Positions 26,602 to 35,722 of a stretch of DNA of 64,000 nt are shown piece by piece. This DNA comes from an uncultured Collinsella sp. Its GTDB lineage: Bacteria; Actinomycetota; Coriobacteriia; Coriobacteriales; Coriobacteriaceae. The stretch covers positions 1 through 64,000 of the forward strand of contig UQID01000004.1 of the NCBI GenBank assembly GCA_900541045.1, read 5' to 3'. A program made the translations under genes and the position numbers. Under the pieces are notes generated by a model that worked only from the letters and a program-made list of their open reading frames with translations, was not told the origin of the DNA and did not search any database. Within the stretch, counting starts at the first letter, position 1, and each line of letters opens with the position of its first letter.

Positions 26602-27306
26602 CTAGCGCTCGTCCACGAGCTTGGCGACGAGGGCTTTGAGCTCGGCCACCTCTCGCTCGAGTTCCTTGACGCGGCGGGCGTTCTCGGTGATGCCCTGACG
26701 GTTGAGGGCGCTCTGCTCGGCGGCATCGTCGGGCATGTACTCGCGATGCTGCTTGGCGTCGAAGCTTTCTTCGAACACGCGGCAGCCGTTGCGCTTGATG
26801 ATGCGTCCCGGCACGCCAACGACGGTGCAGTTGTCGGGCACGTCCTTGACGACGACCGAGTTGCCGCCGATCTTGACGTTGTTGCCAATGTGGATGTTGC
26901 CAAGCACCTTGGCGCCCGTGCCCACCGTGACATTGTTGCCCAGGGTGGGGTGGCGCTTGCCGGTTTCGTTGCCGGTACCGCCGAGCGTGACGCCCTGGTA
27001 GAGCACGCAGTTGTCGCCCACAATGGTGGTCTCGCCGATAACGACGCCCATGGCGTGGTCGATAAAGAAGTGCTTGCCGATCTGCGCGGCGGGATGAATC
27101 TCGACGCCGGTGATGTGGCGGGTGATTTGCGAGAGCACACGGGCGAGCGAGCGATGGCCGTGCTCCCAGAGCCAGTGCTCGGGCACATGATTCCACTTGG
27201 CATGCAGGCCGGGGTAGGACAGGAAGATGACCAGGGCACTTTGCGCGGCAGGGTCCTGCGCCTGGACGGTCTTGATGTCCTCGCGAATGGTATTGATAAA
27301 GCTCAC
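26602..27306 (-). CDS. cysE: serine O-acetyltransferase
   Basis: This 234-residue enzyme makes O-acetylserine from serine and acetyl-CoA, the first step of cysteine synthesis. The left-handed beta-helix hexapeptide repeats are visible from GVEIHPAAQIGKHFFIDHAM to KIGGNSVVVKDVPDN, with the catalytic region HAMGVVIGETTIVG. The C-terminal 60 residues form a charged, probably coiled-coil tail (RRVKELEREVAELKALVAKL). The GTG at 27306 is chosen because AAGGGAGGG lies upstream; a longer frame to 27381 has no site and is outside family length. Confidence 0.92.
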   Translation of the reverse strand: MSFINTIREDIKTVQAQDPAAQSALVIFLSYPGLHAKWNHVPEHWLWEHGHRSLARVLSQITRHITGVEIHPAAQIGKHFFIDHAMGVVIGETTIVGDNCVLYQGVTLGGTGNETGKRHPTLGNNVTVGTGAKVLGNIHIGNNVKIGGNSVVVKDVPDNCTVVGVPGRIIKRNGCRVFEESFDAKQHREYMPDDAAEQSALNRQGITENARRVKELEREVAELKALVAKLVDER

Positions 27307-27530
27307 CGGCCGCCCTCCCTTAGCGCCGTGACAATGCGATTCACTAAAGTATAGCGATTCGCTAGGGATTAGGAAGAACAATCTTGCTTTGCTTTGGGCG
27401 ACAAGTGTCAGTTATGCAAACTTGCTGGTAATGGAGTCATGCTTTTGTGGGGTTGCGCACGAGGGGGCGCCGCAACCGTATACTGGTCAACTTGGACGTG
27501 TCCGCGCCCACAACTGAGAGGTTTTACTTC

Positions 27531-28178
27531 ATGGGTTTCATCAATTTTATCGCCGAGCTGCTTAAAGACCCGCGCACCGCGATTGCCAGCTGGATCGCCG
27601 CCGGCCCGCTTATGGCCTACGGCTGCGTGTTCCTGATCATCTTTATCGAGACGGGCGTGGTGTTCTTCCCGTTCCTTCCTGGCGACTCGCTGCTGTTTGC
27701 CTCGGGCTTCTTTGCCCATAACGGCGGCTTTAACATCGTGGCGCTTCTGGCCACCGCATGGGCCGCAGCCATCCTGGGCGATCAGTGCAACTTTATGATC
27801 GGCCACTTCTTTGGCAAAAAGATTATCGCTTCGGGCAAGGTCAAGGCCATGACGCCCGAGCGCATCAAAAAGTCCGAGGATTTCCTGGATAAGTGGGGCC
27901 ATCTGGCCATCTTCCTCGGTCGCTTCTTCCCGTTCATCCGCACCTTTGTGCCTTTTATCGCCGGCATGGGCGGCATGCACTGGCGCAACTTTGTCATCTT
28001 TAACGTGCTGGGTGGCATTACCTGGTCGACGGTCTTTACGCTGCTGGGTTACTTCTTTGGTGGCATTCCGTTTGTGCAGGAGCACTTTGAGCTGCTGATC
28101 GTCGGCATTGTCGCCGTGTCGATCATTCCGACCGTGGTCGGTCTGGTTAAGGCTAAGCTCGGCAAAAAGAACGCCTAG
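27531..28178 (+). CDS. DedA-family membrane protein
   Basis: This 215-residue polytopic membrane protein has the DedA/SNARE-associated signature: an acidic residue in IFIETGVVFFPFLPGDSLLF and the basic G-R-F motif FLGRFFPFIRTFVPFIAGM. DedA proteins act in lipid carrier or phospholipid translocation and membrane homeostasis. The ATG at 27531 follows GAGAGG. It is monocistronic, with a terminator at 28207. Confidence 0.9.
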   Translation: MGFINFIAELLKDPRTAIASWIAAGPLMAYGCVFLIIFIETGVVFFPFLPGDSLLFASGFFAHNGGFNIVALLATAWAAAILGDQCNFMIGHFFGKKIIASGKVKAMTPERIKKSEDFLDKWGHLAIFLGRFFPFIRTFVPFIAGMGGMHWRNFVIFNVLGGITWSTVFTLLGYFFGGIPFVQEHFELLIVGIVAVSIIPTVVGLVKAKLGKKNA

Positions 28179-28206
28179 TTCGAGCTTGTTTTTGGACGTT
28201 AATTCC

Positions 28207-28240
28207 AAGGCCCGTCATCGGATTCGATGGCGGGCCTTTT
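28207..28240 (+). terminator. dedA-type gene terminator
   Basis: AAGGCCCGTCATCG pairs with CGATGGCGGGCCTT, followed by TTTTGTG. Confidence 0.85.
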
Positions 28241-28468
28241 GTGTTGAAAGCAAATGAAAATACTTTACTTAGTTAAAGAAAAGCGTTTTATCCAGGGCGT
28301 GCGGGGAGTACAATCACCTGCATGCGAATCGACGCGCCATCGGCTTTGATGCTGCCCGCGTGTCCTGCCCGGCTCTACGCTTCCGGGTATGCGACGTTGC
28401 GACGCGGCCGGCTTCGGTCCTTGCGTGCGGGTTCGCGAGTATGCAACCGTGTATGTAAGGAGCGACAT

Positions 28469-29521
28469 ATGACTGTCGAGAAGAAGGATATCGATTGGGG
28501 TAGCCTCGGCTTTGGCTACATGAAGACCGATTACAGCTACGAGGCCCATTGGAAGGACGGCGAGTGGGACGAGGGCGGCCTGACCACCGACCACACCCTG
28601 CATGTCTCCGAGTGCGGCGGCATCTTCCATTACTGCCAGGAGGTCTTTGAGGGCCTGAAGGCCTACACCGCCGAGGACGGCAGCATCGTCTGTTTCCGTC
28701 CCGATATGAACGCCGAGCGTATGTACAATTCCGCCCAGCGTCTGGAGATGCCCCCGTTCCCCAAGGACAAGTTTGTCGAGGCCGTCAAGCAGGTCGTCTC
28801 CGCCAACGCCGCCTGGGTTCCGCCCTTCGGCTCTGGCGCAACCCTGTATGTGCGTCCGTTTATGATCGGCTCCGGTGACGTGATCGGCGTGGCTCCCGCT
28901 CCTGAGTACACGTTCCGTATTCTCGTGACCCCGGTCGGTCCGTACTTTAAGGGCGGCCTCAAGCCTGTCAAGCTGCGCGTTTCCGAGTACGACCGCGCTG
29001 CACCGCACGGCACCGGCAACATCAAAGCCGGCCTCAACTACGCCATGTCCCTTAAGCCCACGATGGAGGCTCACCGCGAGGGCTATGCCGAGAACCTGTA
29101 TCTCGACTCCGAGTCCCGCACCTATGTCGAGGAGACCGGTGGTGCCAACGTCCTGTTCGTGAAGGAGGACGGCACGCTTGTCGTCCCGCAGTCGCACACC
29201 GACTCCATTCTTCCCTCCATCACACGTCGTTCGCTCGTTCAGGTTGCTCAGGACCTGGGCATGACCGTCGACCAGCGTCCCGTCGAGTGGGCTGAGGTCA
29301 AGGCCGGCACCTTTGTTGAGTGCGGTCTGTGCGGCACCGCTGCCGTTATCTCCCCGGTCGGCGAGATCGACAACAAGGTCTACGGTGCCGACGAGACTGT
29401 GACCTTCCCGGCTGGCTACACCGAGATCGGTCCTGTGATGAAGAAGCTCCGCGAGACCCTGACGGGCATCCAGTCTGGTGCTGTTGAGGATAAGCACGAC
29501 TGGGTTTACACCGTGGCGTAA
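28469..29521 (+). CDS. ilvE: branched-chain-amino-acid aminotransferase
   Basis: This 350-residue PLP enzyme (fold type IV) transfers amino groups between branched-chain 2-oxo acids and glutamate. The Schiff-base lysine is in GTGNIKAGLNYAMSL, and EETGGANVLFV plus SILPSITRRSLV are family landmarks. Length matches the long bacterial class II IlvE. The ATG at 28469 has AAGGAG upstream; the frame extends to 28322 without a site. It is probably transcribed alone, with TACAAT at 28309-28314 a possible -10 box. A large hairpin element at 29534 follows the stop. Confidence 0.95.
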   Translation: MTVEKKDIDWGSLGFGYMKTDYSYEAHWKDGEWDEGGLTTDHTLHVSECGGIFHYCQEVFEGLKAYTAEDGSIVCFRPDMNAERMYNSAQRLEMPPFPKDKFVEAVKQVVSANAAWVPPFGSGATLYVRPFMIGSGDVIGVAPAPEYTFRILVTPVGPYFKGGLKPVKLRVSEYDRAAPHGTGNIKAGLNYAMSLKPTMEAHREGYAENLYLDSESRTYVEETGGANVLFVKEDGTLVVPQSHTDSILPSITRRSLVQVAQDLGMTVDQRPVEWAEVKAGTFVECGLCGTAAVISPVGEIDNKVYGADETVTFPAGYTEIGPVMKKLRETLTGIQSGAVEDKHDWVYTVA

Positions 29522-29533
29522 TTCGTCTTACCT

Positions 29534-29662
29534 GCCCGGGCGGAGAGCAAGTTCCCTCCCAGCGCGTCCTCGGACATGCAAGAAGCCCTCGCTGCGCACT
29601 TCGTGCGGCGAGGGCTTCTTGCGTCCTGCGGAGTGCGCCGGGAGGGAGCTTGCTCTCTGCCC
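29534..29662. repeat. large structured element, likely divergent member of family F (copy 3)
   Basis: Outer arms GCGGAGAGCAAGTTCCCTCCC and its near-complement GGGAGGGAGCTTGCTCTCTGC flank an inner hairpin GCAAGAAGCCCTCGC with complement. The outer-arm sequence GTTCCCT, the GCAAGAAG inner hairpin start and TGCGGAGTGCGC near the right junction resemble the elements at 38501 and 43877. It probably also ends ilvE transcription. Confidence 0.55.
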
Positions 29663-29767
29663 TGCGGCTCGGCGCTGTCGCGACAGGGGATTACTTGGCT
29701 GAATTAAAGATGGCGCACGGCCTTTTAGGCTGCGCGTTTGTTTTGGTTCGCGCCATGTGGGGGTGGT

Positions 29768-29980
29768 GGCGACGTGCATTTTTGCGAGTATTCTGCAATC
29801 GAAGGCCCCTGCATACCGACCTCGGGCGAAAAATCGGGATTTCTCGATGTTTTCTACGAATGATGGGCGGGGTTATGGGCTGACAACGTTTGATTTGCAG
29901 GGATATTCGCGGTCTTTGGCATTTATCGTGGCGCCCGAAGCTCTTGGTTATGTTGAATACTCCCAAAAATGCACGGCGCC
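29768..29980. repeat. inverted-repeat element, family H, copy 1
   Basis: Arm 1 (from 29768) contains GGCGACGTGCATTTTTGCGA followed by GTATTC. Arm 2, read on the minus strand (29980 to 29953), contains GGCGCCGTGCATTTTTGGGA followed by GTATTC. About 155 bases lie between the arms. The same arm sequence occurs at 56951-57156 with a different interior. Confidence 0.7.
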
Positions 29981-30005
29981 TTGAGGGGGACCTTCGCGAC
30001 AAAGG

Positions 30006-30044
30006 AAACCGCCCCGTCAAAGTATGCATTCGACGGGGCGGTTT
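30006..30044. terminator. bidirectional terminator downstream of lemA
   Basis: AAACCGCCCCGTC pairs perfectly with GACGGGGCGGTTT. On the minus strand it lies just after the LemA stop codon. Confidence 0.8.
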
Positions 30045-30080
30045 ATGCATATACCCGATTAAGGATACGCTGCTGATCTG

Positions 30081-30632
30081 TTAGAACTTGACGGTCGGTG
30101 CCTGGCGGGCAGCTTCGGCGGCCTCGAAGCCCTGGCGCTCCTTAAACTGGAAGATGCCGGCAAAGATGACGGCCGGGAAGGTCTGGATGGCGTTGTTGTA
30201 GCTAAGCACACAGTCGTTGTAGCTCTGGCGCGCGTAGCTCACCTTATTCTCGGTGTCTTCGAGCGTGGCCTGGAGCTGCATAAAGTTGGTGTTCGCCTTA
30301 AGATCGGGGTAAGCCTCGGCCACGGCGAAGAGCTGGCGCAGGGCGCCGGTCAGCACGTTGTCGGCTTCCATCTTGGCTTCGGGCGTGGTGGCGCTCACGG
30401 CGGCGTTGCGCGCGTTGACCACGGCGGCAAGCGTGTCCTGCTCGTGTTTGGCGTAGCCCTTGACGGTCTCGACCAGGTTAGGGATCAGGTCGTTGCGGCG
30501 CTGCAGCTGCGTGTCGATGTTCTGCCAGGCGTTATCGATGCGATTGCGCTTGGTGACCATGTTGTTGTAGATGCCGGCGATGGCGCAGACAATCACAACG
30601 ACAACAACGATACCGATGATGACGGGAATCAT
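30081..30632 (-). CDS. lemA: LemA-family membrane protein
   Basis: This 183-residue protein has a single N-terminal transmembrane segment (IIGIVVVVVIVCAIAGIY) followed by a helical domain with the LemA signatures NRIDNAWQNIDTQLQRRNDL and NAIQTFPAVIFA. LemA proteins are widespread and poorly understood; most are anchored by the N-terminal helix and the remainder forms a helical bundle. Its usual partner, a TPM-domain protein, is not adjacent. Confidence 0.92.
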   Translation of the reverse strand: MIPVIIGIVVVVVIVCAIAGIYNNMVTKRNRIDNAWQNIDTQLQRRNDLIPNLVETVKGYAKHEQDTLAAVVNARNAAVSATTPEAKMEADNVLTGALRQLFAVAEAYPDLKANTNFMQLQATLEDTENKVSYARQSYNDCVLSYNNAIQTFPAVIFAGIFQFKERQGFEAAEAARQAPTVKF

Positions 30633-30844
30633 GGTGTCTCCGTTTCGAATGGCCGCGGCGTCTTCCGCCGGCTGCCGTTGGTGTAACGCTACTAGTATAC
30701 CCGCAACCTTTGGCGATACCGAACTTTCCGGTAAGCGTTATGTTTCCACCAAGGTGAGGCCATTCGCCAGAGGGCGGGCGATACAGGTGTAAGATATGCG
30801 ACAGATTAGTGAGTGCTGTCTTTTCCTTGAGGAGGGCGATGCAT

Positions 30845-31429
30845 ATGGACCTTCGCATCAAGAAAACCTATCGGGCCCTGTTCGAGGCCTTTACTGAGCT
30901 GCTCGAAGAGCATCGGTTTGAGGACGTGACGGTTGCCATGCTGTGCGACCGCGCTATGATTCGTCGGACGACGTTCTACAAGCACTTCCGCGACAAAAAC
31001 GATTACTTTGCCTTCTATATCGATGAACTCATGTCGGGCTTGCCGCAAAAGCGGGCCGATGCGGATGGCGCGGAGGGCGTCGAGGACGTGCGCGCGCTTC
31101 GCCACGAAGTGTTCGCCGATGCCATGGATCTGATTCTGGCGCATGAGCAGCTCATGGATAACATTTTGGCGAGCAGCATGTCGGGTATGCTGACCAGCAT
31201 GATTTGCGACCGCATCGCGCGCTCCATACGCGGGCGCGTGATGAGCGCGCTTGACGAGGACGCGCTCGCGCCCGTATCGCTCGAGACAACGTCTGAGTTT
31301 GTCGCCGGTGGCATTATTCGGCTTTTTACCATGTGGTGGGAATCGGGCCACGTCCTAGAGCGCCGATCCGAAATCGCCGACGTGGTCGATGCACTGTTCG
31401 AGCGAACCATGACGCCGGTGCATCACTAG
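30845..31429 (+). CDS. TetR-family transcriptional regulator
   Basis: This 194-residue protein has the N-terminal TetR helix-turn-helix, FEDVTVAMLCDRAMIRRTTF followed by YKHFRDKNDYF, and a helical ligand or dimer domain typical of the DhaS-like C-terminal class. Two ATGs are close together; GAGGAGGG is eight bases from the one at 30845 and only two from 30839. No obvious target lies beside it; the upstream lemA is divergent and the tRNA-Ser gene follows on the other strand. Confidence 0.86.
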   Translation: MDLRIKKTYRALFEAFTELLEEHRFEDVTVAMLCDRAMIRRTTFYKHFRDKNDYFAFYIDELMSGLPQKRADADGAEGVEDVRALRHEVFADAMDLILAHEQLMDNILASSMSGMLTSMICDRIARSIRGRVMSALDEDALAPVSLETTSEFVAGGIIRLFTMWWESGHVLERRSEIADVVDALFERTMTPVHH

Positions 31430-31432
31430 AAG

Positions 31433-31522
31433 TGGCGGAGAGAGGGGGATTCGAACCCCCGGAACGCTCTCGCGCTCAACGGTTTTCAAGACCGCCGCAT
31501 TCAACCGCTCTGCCATCTCTCC
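31433..31522 (-). tRNA. tRNA-Ser (anticodon UGA)
   Basis: On the minus strand the 90-base gene begins GGAGAGATGGCAGAG. It has the anticodon loop CTTGAAA (anticodon TGA, reading UCA), a long variable arm, the T-loop GGTTCGAATCC, a matching acceptor strand TCTCTCC, discriminator G and an encoded CCA. It lies only four bases after the TetR-type stop codon. Confidence 0.97.
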
Positions 31523-31573
31523 GTGAGTCGTAATGATAGCATCGTTTTGAATTTGCAACAGGGAAGGCGAACG

Positions 31574-33355
31574 ATGACGATCACCGAAATCGACGAGAAG
31601 TTCATGCGTGAGGCGCTGGCCGAGGCGCGCGCCGCCGCTGAGGTGGGCGAGGTACCGATTGGTGCCGTGGTGGTGCGCGCGGGCGATATTGTCGCGCGGG
31701 CGCATAATCGCCGCGAGCTCGACCAGGACCCTTCGGCTCATGCCGAGTTCGCGGCCCTGTGCGCTGCCTCTCGGTCGCTCGGTCGGTGGCGCCTTTCCGA
31801 TTGCACGGTCTATGTAACGCTCGAGCCTTGCTGCATGTGTGCGGGGCTTATGGTCAACGCGCGCGTAGGACGCTGCGTGTATGGCGCGGCTGATGCCAAG
31901 GCGGGCGCGCTGGGTTCGCTGTATGACCTGAATGCCGATTCGCGCCTGAACCATCGGTTTAATGTGACCGCCGGCGTGCTGGCGGATGAGTGTCGTGAGG
32001 TGTTGAGCGGCTATTTTAGTGGGCTGCGTGACACCGATGGTGCTGGCTGCGGTTGTGGGGCCGATCTTGAGGCGCATGCCGCTCATGCCGAGGCACTCGC
32101 GTGTGCCGAAGATATTGCCGTTGAGGCGGTCGATTTTGGTGCCGCGTGCCGCCGGCCCCGCCGCGTGCTGCTGGCGATCGACTCCTTTAAGGGCAGCGTT
32201 TCGAGCGCGCAGGCGGAGGCGGCGGTTGCCGAAGGCGTACGCCGCGTTTGGCCCGATGCCCAGGTAAGCGCGCTGCCGCTGGCGGATGGCGGCGAGGGAA
32301 CGCTCGATGCCGTTGCCACGTGCGGCGGTGAGGTCGTGGCATGTGAAGTCGCAGGCCCCTTGGGCGACCGCGTGGCTGCCCGGATGCTGGTGGACGGCGA
32401 GCGCGAATCTGCTGTAATTGAGATGGCCGAGGCGGCGGGTATTGGGTATTCGCCTTGCACAGAGCCTGCGGCGTTGGCGGCCACAACCTATGGCGTGGGT
32501 GAGCTGATGCTCCGTGCGGTTCGCGCGGGGGCGAGGACTCTATATATAGGACTGGGCGGCAGCGCCACCAACGACGGCGGCGCCGGCATGCTGCAAGCGC
32601 TGGGCGCGCGTCTTGTCGATGATCGTGGCTGCGATATCGCGCCGGGGCTCGCGGGCCTTGAACACGTGGCGAGTATCGATTTGGCACCGGCGCTTCGGGC
32701 GCTGAATGGCGCACGCATCGTCGTGCTGTCCGATGTCGAGAATCCGCTCGTGGGGCGTCGAGGCGCACTGGCGGTGTTTGGTGGGCAGAAGGGTTTGCCG
32801 ACGGGTGATGCCGAGGTGCTGCGCGGGTACGACAGCTGGATGGTCGGCTACGGTCGCCTGCTCGATACGGCGATTGCCGAGGCACGGGCTCAGGGGTTGT
32901 TGCGCACACCCGAGGGCGCACGGACATTTGGCTCGGTGCTCGGCGTGCCCGGCGCAGGTGCCGCCGGCGGCCTGGGAGCAGCGCTGTTGGCACTCGGCGC
33001 GGAGCTATGCTCGGGCGTGGAGACGGTGCTCGACCTCGTGGGGTTTGACGAGCGCGTGCGCGATGTCGACCTGGTCATAACGGGCGAGGGCAACATGGAC
33101 GAGCAGTCTGCTGCCGGCAAGGCGCCGGTGGGCGTGGCCCGTCGCGCGAAGCGCTATGGCAAGCCAGTGGTCGCCGTCGTGGGCGGTCGCGCGGATAACC
33201 TGGATGCAGTGTATGAGCGGGGTGTCGACCTGGTGTTGCCAATCTGTCGCAAGCCCATGCCCCTCGACCAGGCACTCGGTGTGCAAGAAGCCAAAACCAA
33301 CCTCATCTGCGCCGGTGAAGCGGCAGCCCAAGCCTACGACCTTGGCCGCATCTAA
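31574..33355 (+). CDS. fusion of tRNA adenosine deaminase (TadA) with glycerate 2-kinase (GarK/GlxK type)
   Basis: One uninterrupted 593-residue frame. Residues 1 to about 155 are a TadA: HAE at 56-58 (zinc His and proton-shuttle Glu) and PCCMC at 85-89 (two zinc Cys), which converts A34 of tRNA-Arg(ACG) to inosine. Residues about 196-590 are a full-length glycerate kinase of the GarK/GlxK family, with LLAIDSFKGSVSSAQAE, ADGGEGT, GLGGSATNDGGAGML and VDLVITGEGNMDEQS. A 35-40-residue linker, Ala/Asp/Glu-rich, joins them. The ATG at 31574 follows GGGAAGG. The two activities are unrelated, so the fusion may serve co-expression only. The gene lies between tRNA-Ser and the SRP RNA. Confidence 0.88.
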   Translation: MTITEIDEKFMREALAEARAAAEVGEVPIGAVVVRAGDIVARAHNRRELDQDPSAHAEFAALCAASRSLGRWRLSDCTVYVTLEPCCMCAGLMVNARVGRCVYGAADAKAGALGSLYDLNADSRLNHRFNVTAGVLADECREVLSGYFSGLRDTDGAGCGCGADLEAHAAHAEALACAEDIAVEAVDFGAACRRPRRVLLAIDSFKGSVSSAQAEAAVAEGVRRVWPDAQVSALPLADGGEGTLDAVATCGGEVVACEVAGPLGDRVAARMLVDGERESAVIEMAEAAGIGYSPCTEPAALAATTYGVGELMLRAVRAGARTLYIGLGGSATNDGGAGMLQALGARLVDDRGCDIAPGLAGLEHVASIDLAPALRALNGARIVVLSDVENPLVGRRGALAVFGGQKGLPTGDAEVLRGYDSWMVGYGRLLDTAIAEARAQGLLRTPEGARTFGSVLGVPGAGAAGGLGAALLALGAELCSGVETVLDLVGFDERVRDVDLVITGEGNMDEQSAAGKAPVGVARRAKRYGKPVVAVVGGRADNLDAVYERGVDLVLPICRKPMPLDQALGVQEAKTNLICAGEAAAQAYDLGRI

Positions 33356-33434
33356 AAGTAGTCAAAAAAGCTCCATCCCAAATTAGCTACCTTGCCCCAT
33401 CGGGCGGGAGCGGGTAAGATATATCGAGCGCCTA

Positions 33435-33537
33435 GCGCGTTCGATGGGTTCGGATGACGACATGTTCCGAATCTGGTCAGGTCCGGAAGGAAGCAGCCAT
33501 AAGGAGCCTCTGTCGGGCATCCGAATCCATCGAGCGC
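33435..33537 (+). ncRNA. ffs: signal recognition particle RNA (bacterial small type, 4.5S)
   Basis: The conserved apical sequence GGAAGGAAGCAGCC, preceded by GGTCAGGTCC, is the SRP RNA hallmark. The flanks form the expected long hairpin: GCGCGTTCGATGG with CCATCGAGCGC, continued inward by GTTCGGATG with CATCCGAATC. A GGGCGCTTTTT run just after it (33541-33550) can terminate transcription. Ends are estimated from the stem. Confidence 0.95.
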
Positions 33538-33563
33538 ACGGGCGCTTTTTGGTGCCGCGACAT

Positions 33564-33658
33564 GGCCCGGCCGGCGACGAGGTATTTGGTGTCTCGCTGG
33601 TCCTCGGCTGCGCCTGCGGGATCGCTCGACTACCAAATACCTCGTCGCCGGCCGGGCC
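33564..33658. repeat. very long perfect hairpin after the SRP RNA, family G
   Basis: A 27-base perfect arm (starting GGCCCGGCCGGCGACGAGG) pairs with its complement around a 41-base loop containing TCGCTGG and GGGATCGCTCG. A second hairpin with unrelated arms but a similar loop lies at 56820-56891. Confidence 0.8.
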
Positions 33659-33877
33659 CCGTCGTCCAAAAATCACCCGTAAAGGCGCGTTTAGCTGAAC
33701 AATTCAATCCCGTGCTTAGTGGCGCTCGCTGGCGTTGCCAAAACATTGGCTGCTACGTGCCTTGGGTGCTAGCGACCGTTGCCCTTACATCTGTAACGAG
33801 TTGCTTACGCATCTCCAGGGTTCTCCGTACTATCATGAATCAGATTGAATTGAGATGATGATAGGGAGCGCCTTTTT

Positions 33878-35722
33878 ATGATTGAGCTGCTCAGGCGTTT
33901 TGGTGGTAAGTTTCGCCGGTATATGGTGATTGGTCCTGCGTGCAAGTTGATCGAAGTAATCTTTGACCTGCTTACGCCGCTGGTGATTGCCCAGATGATT
34001 GATAGGGGCATCGGCGTGCACGATGTGAACGCTGTCGTCCACTACGGTATATTGCTTGCCGCCATGGCCGTGATCGGCATCTCGTTTACGCTTGTCTGCC
34101 AAAAGATGGCGGCACTGACCTCGCAGGGCATGGGCACCGACATTCGCGGCGCGCTTTACGAGCACATCAACAAGCTGAGCTACGCCGAGCTCGACCGCTT
34201 TGGCACGCCGTCGCTCATCACGCGCATCACCAACGACGTCAACCAGGTGCAGCTTGCCGTGGCGCTGGGCGTGCGCATGCTCATCCGCTGGCCCTTCTTG
34301 GCGGTGGGCTCCATGTGCGCGGCCCTTGCCATCGACCTTAAGCTCGGCATCATCTTTTTGATCTGCACTCCCGCTATCGGCCTGGTGTTTTGGTTTGTCA
34401 TGGCGCGCTGCATCCCGTACTACAAGCAGCTGCAGGCAAAGCTCGATCGCATCGCGCTTATTTGCCGCGAGGGACTTTCGGGTGCCCGCGTGGTCCGGGC
34501 GTTTGTGCGCGAGGGTCACGAGCGTGAGCGTTTTGCCCAGGCGGCCGATGACCAGGCGCGTGTCGCAATCGCGGTGGGCAAGCTCTCGTCGGTCCTTAAC
34601 CCCGTAACGTTTTTGGTGATGAACCTGGGTGTGTGCGCCATCCTGTGGGTGGGCGGCATCCAGGTCAATGTGGGTGAGCTCACGCAGGGCCAGGTCATGG
34701 CGTTCGTCAACTACATGACGCAGACCCTGACCTCCATCGTGTATGTCGCCAACCTGGTCGTGGTCTTTACCAAGGCGAGCGCCAGTGCGTCGCGTCTCAA
34801 CGAGGTGCTCAATTGCGTGCCGAGCATCACCGACGAGGGCAACCAGCCGGTCGCGCTGCCCAAGCCGGGCAATGTCGCTCCCGTTCCTGCGCTGAGCTTG
34901 AGCCATGCGAGCTTCTCGTTTGGCGCCGGCGCGGCCAATGCTGTCAACGATGTGACGCTGGAACTCCCACTGGGCAAGACGCTCGGCATTATTGGCGGTA
35001 CGGGCAGTGGTAAGTCCACGCTCGTCTCGCTCATCCCGCGCCTGTACGACACGGGCGCCGGCAGCGTGTGCGTGATGGGTGCCGACGTGCGCGCTTGGCC
35101 GCTCGACCAGCTGCGCCATGTGGTTGCGACTGTTCCGCAGCGCGCGTCGCTCGTGAGCGGCACGATCCGCAGCAACCTAACCTGGCGCGACGAGTCGGCG
35201 GCCGACGAGGAGCTTTGGGCGGCGCTCGATATGGCGCAGGCCAGCGAGTTCGTGCGCAACAAGCCGCAGGGGCTCGACGCCCCGGTCGAGGCGGGCGGCA
35301 AGAACTTCAGCGGCGGTCAGCGCCAGCGCCTGACCATTGCGCGTGCCCTGGTGGGCTCGCCGCAGGTTCTGATCATGGACGATTCCGCCTCGGCGCTCGA
35401 CTTTAAGACCGACGCGGCGCTTCGCCATGCCATCCGCGAGCGCAGCGCACGCGGGGCCGCCGCGGGCGGACTCCCGCTGACCACGGTGATCGTGAGCCAG
35501 CGCGTCTCGACCGTGCGCGATGCCGACATGATCTGCGTGCTCGACCACGGCTCGGTCGCGGGCCTGGGTACGCACGACGATCTGTATACGACCTGCCAGC
35601 TCTATCGCGAGATTTGCCAGTCGCAGCTGCGCCGCGAGGAGCTCGAGGGCCAGCAGGGGAGCGCGACGCCCGCATCCGCCCCGGCTGCCCCGGCATCCAC
35701 GTGCGCAAGGGAGGGCTGCTAA
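33878..35722 (+). CDS. heterodimeric ABC exporter, degenerate-site subunit (pair 2)
   Basis: This 614-residue exporter half has six transmembrane helices, Walker A GGTGSGKST, signature NFSGGQRQRLTIAR, Walker B followed by Asp (IMDDSASALD) and Gln at the switch-His position (IVSQRVST). These are the same substitutions as in pair 1, so it supplies the non-catalytic site. The C-terminus has a Pro/Ala/Ser-rich tail of about 30 residues ending in Cys. AGGGAG precedes the ATG. The partner ATG follows its stop directly. No regulator gene is adjacent. Confidence 0.9.
   Translation: MIELLRRFGGKFRRYMVIGPACKLIEVIFDLLTPLVIAQMIDRGIGVHDVNAVVHYGILLAAMAVIGISFTLVCQKMAALTSQGMGTDIRGALYEHINKLSYAELDRFGTPSLITRITNDVNQVQLAVALGVRMLIRWPFLAVGSMCAALAIDLKLGIIFLICTPAIGLVFWFVMARCIPYYKQLQAKLDRIALICREGLSGARVVRAFVREGHERERFAQAADDQARVAIAVGKLSSVLNPVTFLVMNLGVCAILWVGGIQVNVGELTQGQVMAFVNYMTQTLTSIVYVANLVVVFTKASASASRLNEVLNCVPSITDEGNQPVALPKPGNVAPVPALSLSHASFSFGAGAANAVNDVTLELPLGKTLGIIGGTGSGKSTLVSLIPRLYDTGAGSVCVMGADVRAWPLDQLRHVVATVPQRASLVSGTIRSNLTWRDESAADEELWAALDMAQASEFVRNKPQGLDAPVEAGGKNFSGGQRQRLTIARALVGSPQVLIMDDSASALDFKTDAALRHAIRERSARGAAAGGLPLTTVIVSQRVSTVRDADMICVLDHGSVAGLGTHDDLYTTCQLYREICQSQLRREELEGQQGSATPASAPAAPASTCAREGC

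Noticed and set aside
28309..28314. TACAAT boxes before ilvE, glmS (14645) and the solute-binding protein gene (12925) as defined promoters
   Set aside because: Similar -10-like boxes recur, but none has a convincing -35 partner, so they are mentioned only as possibilities.
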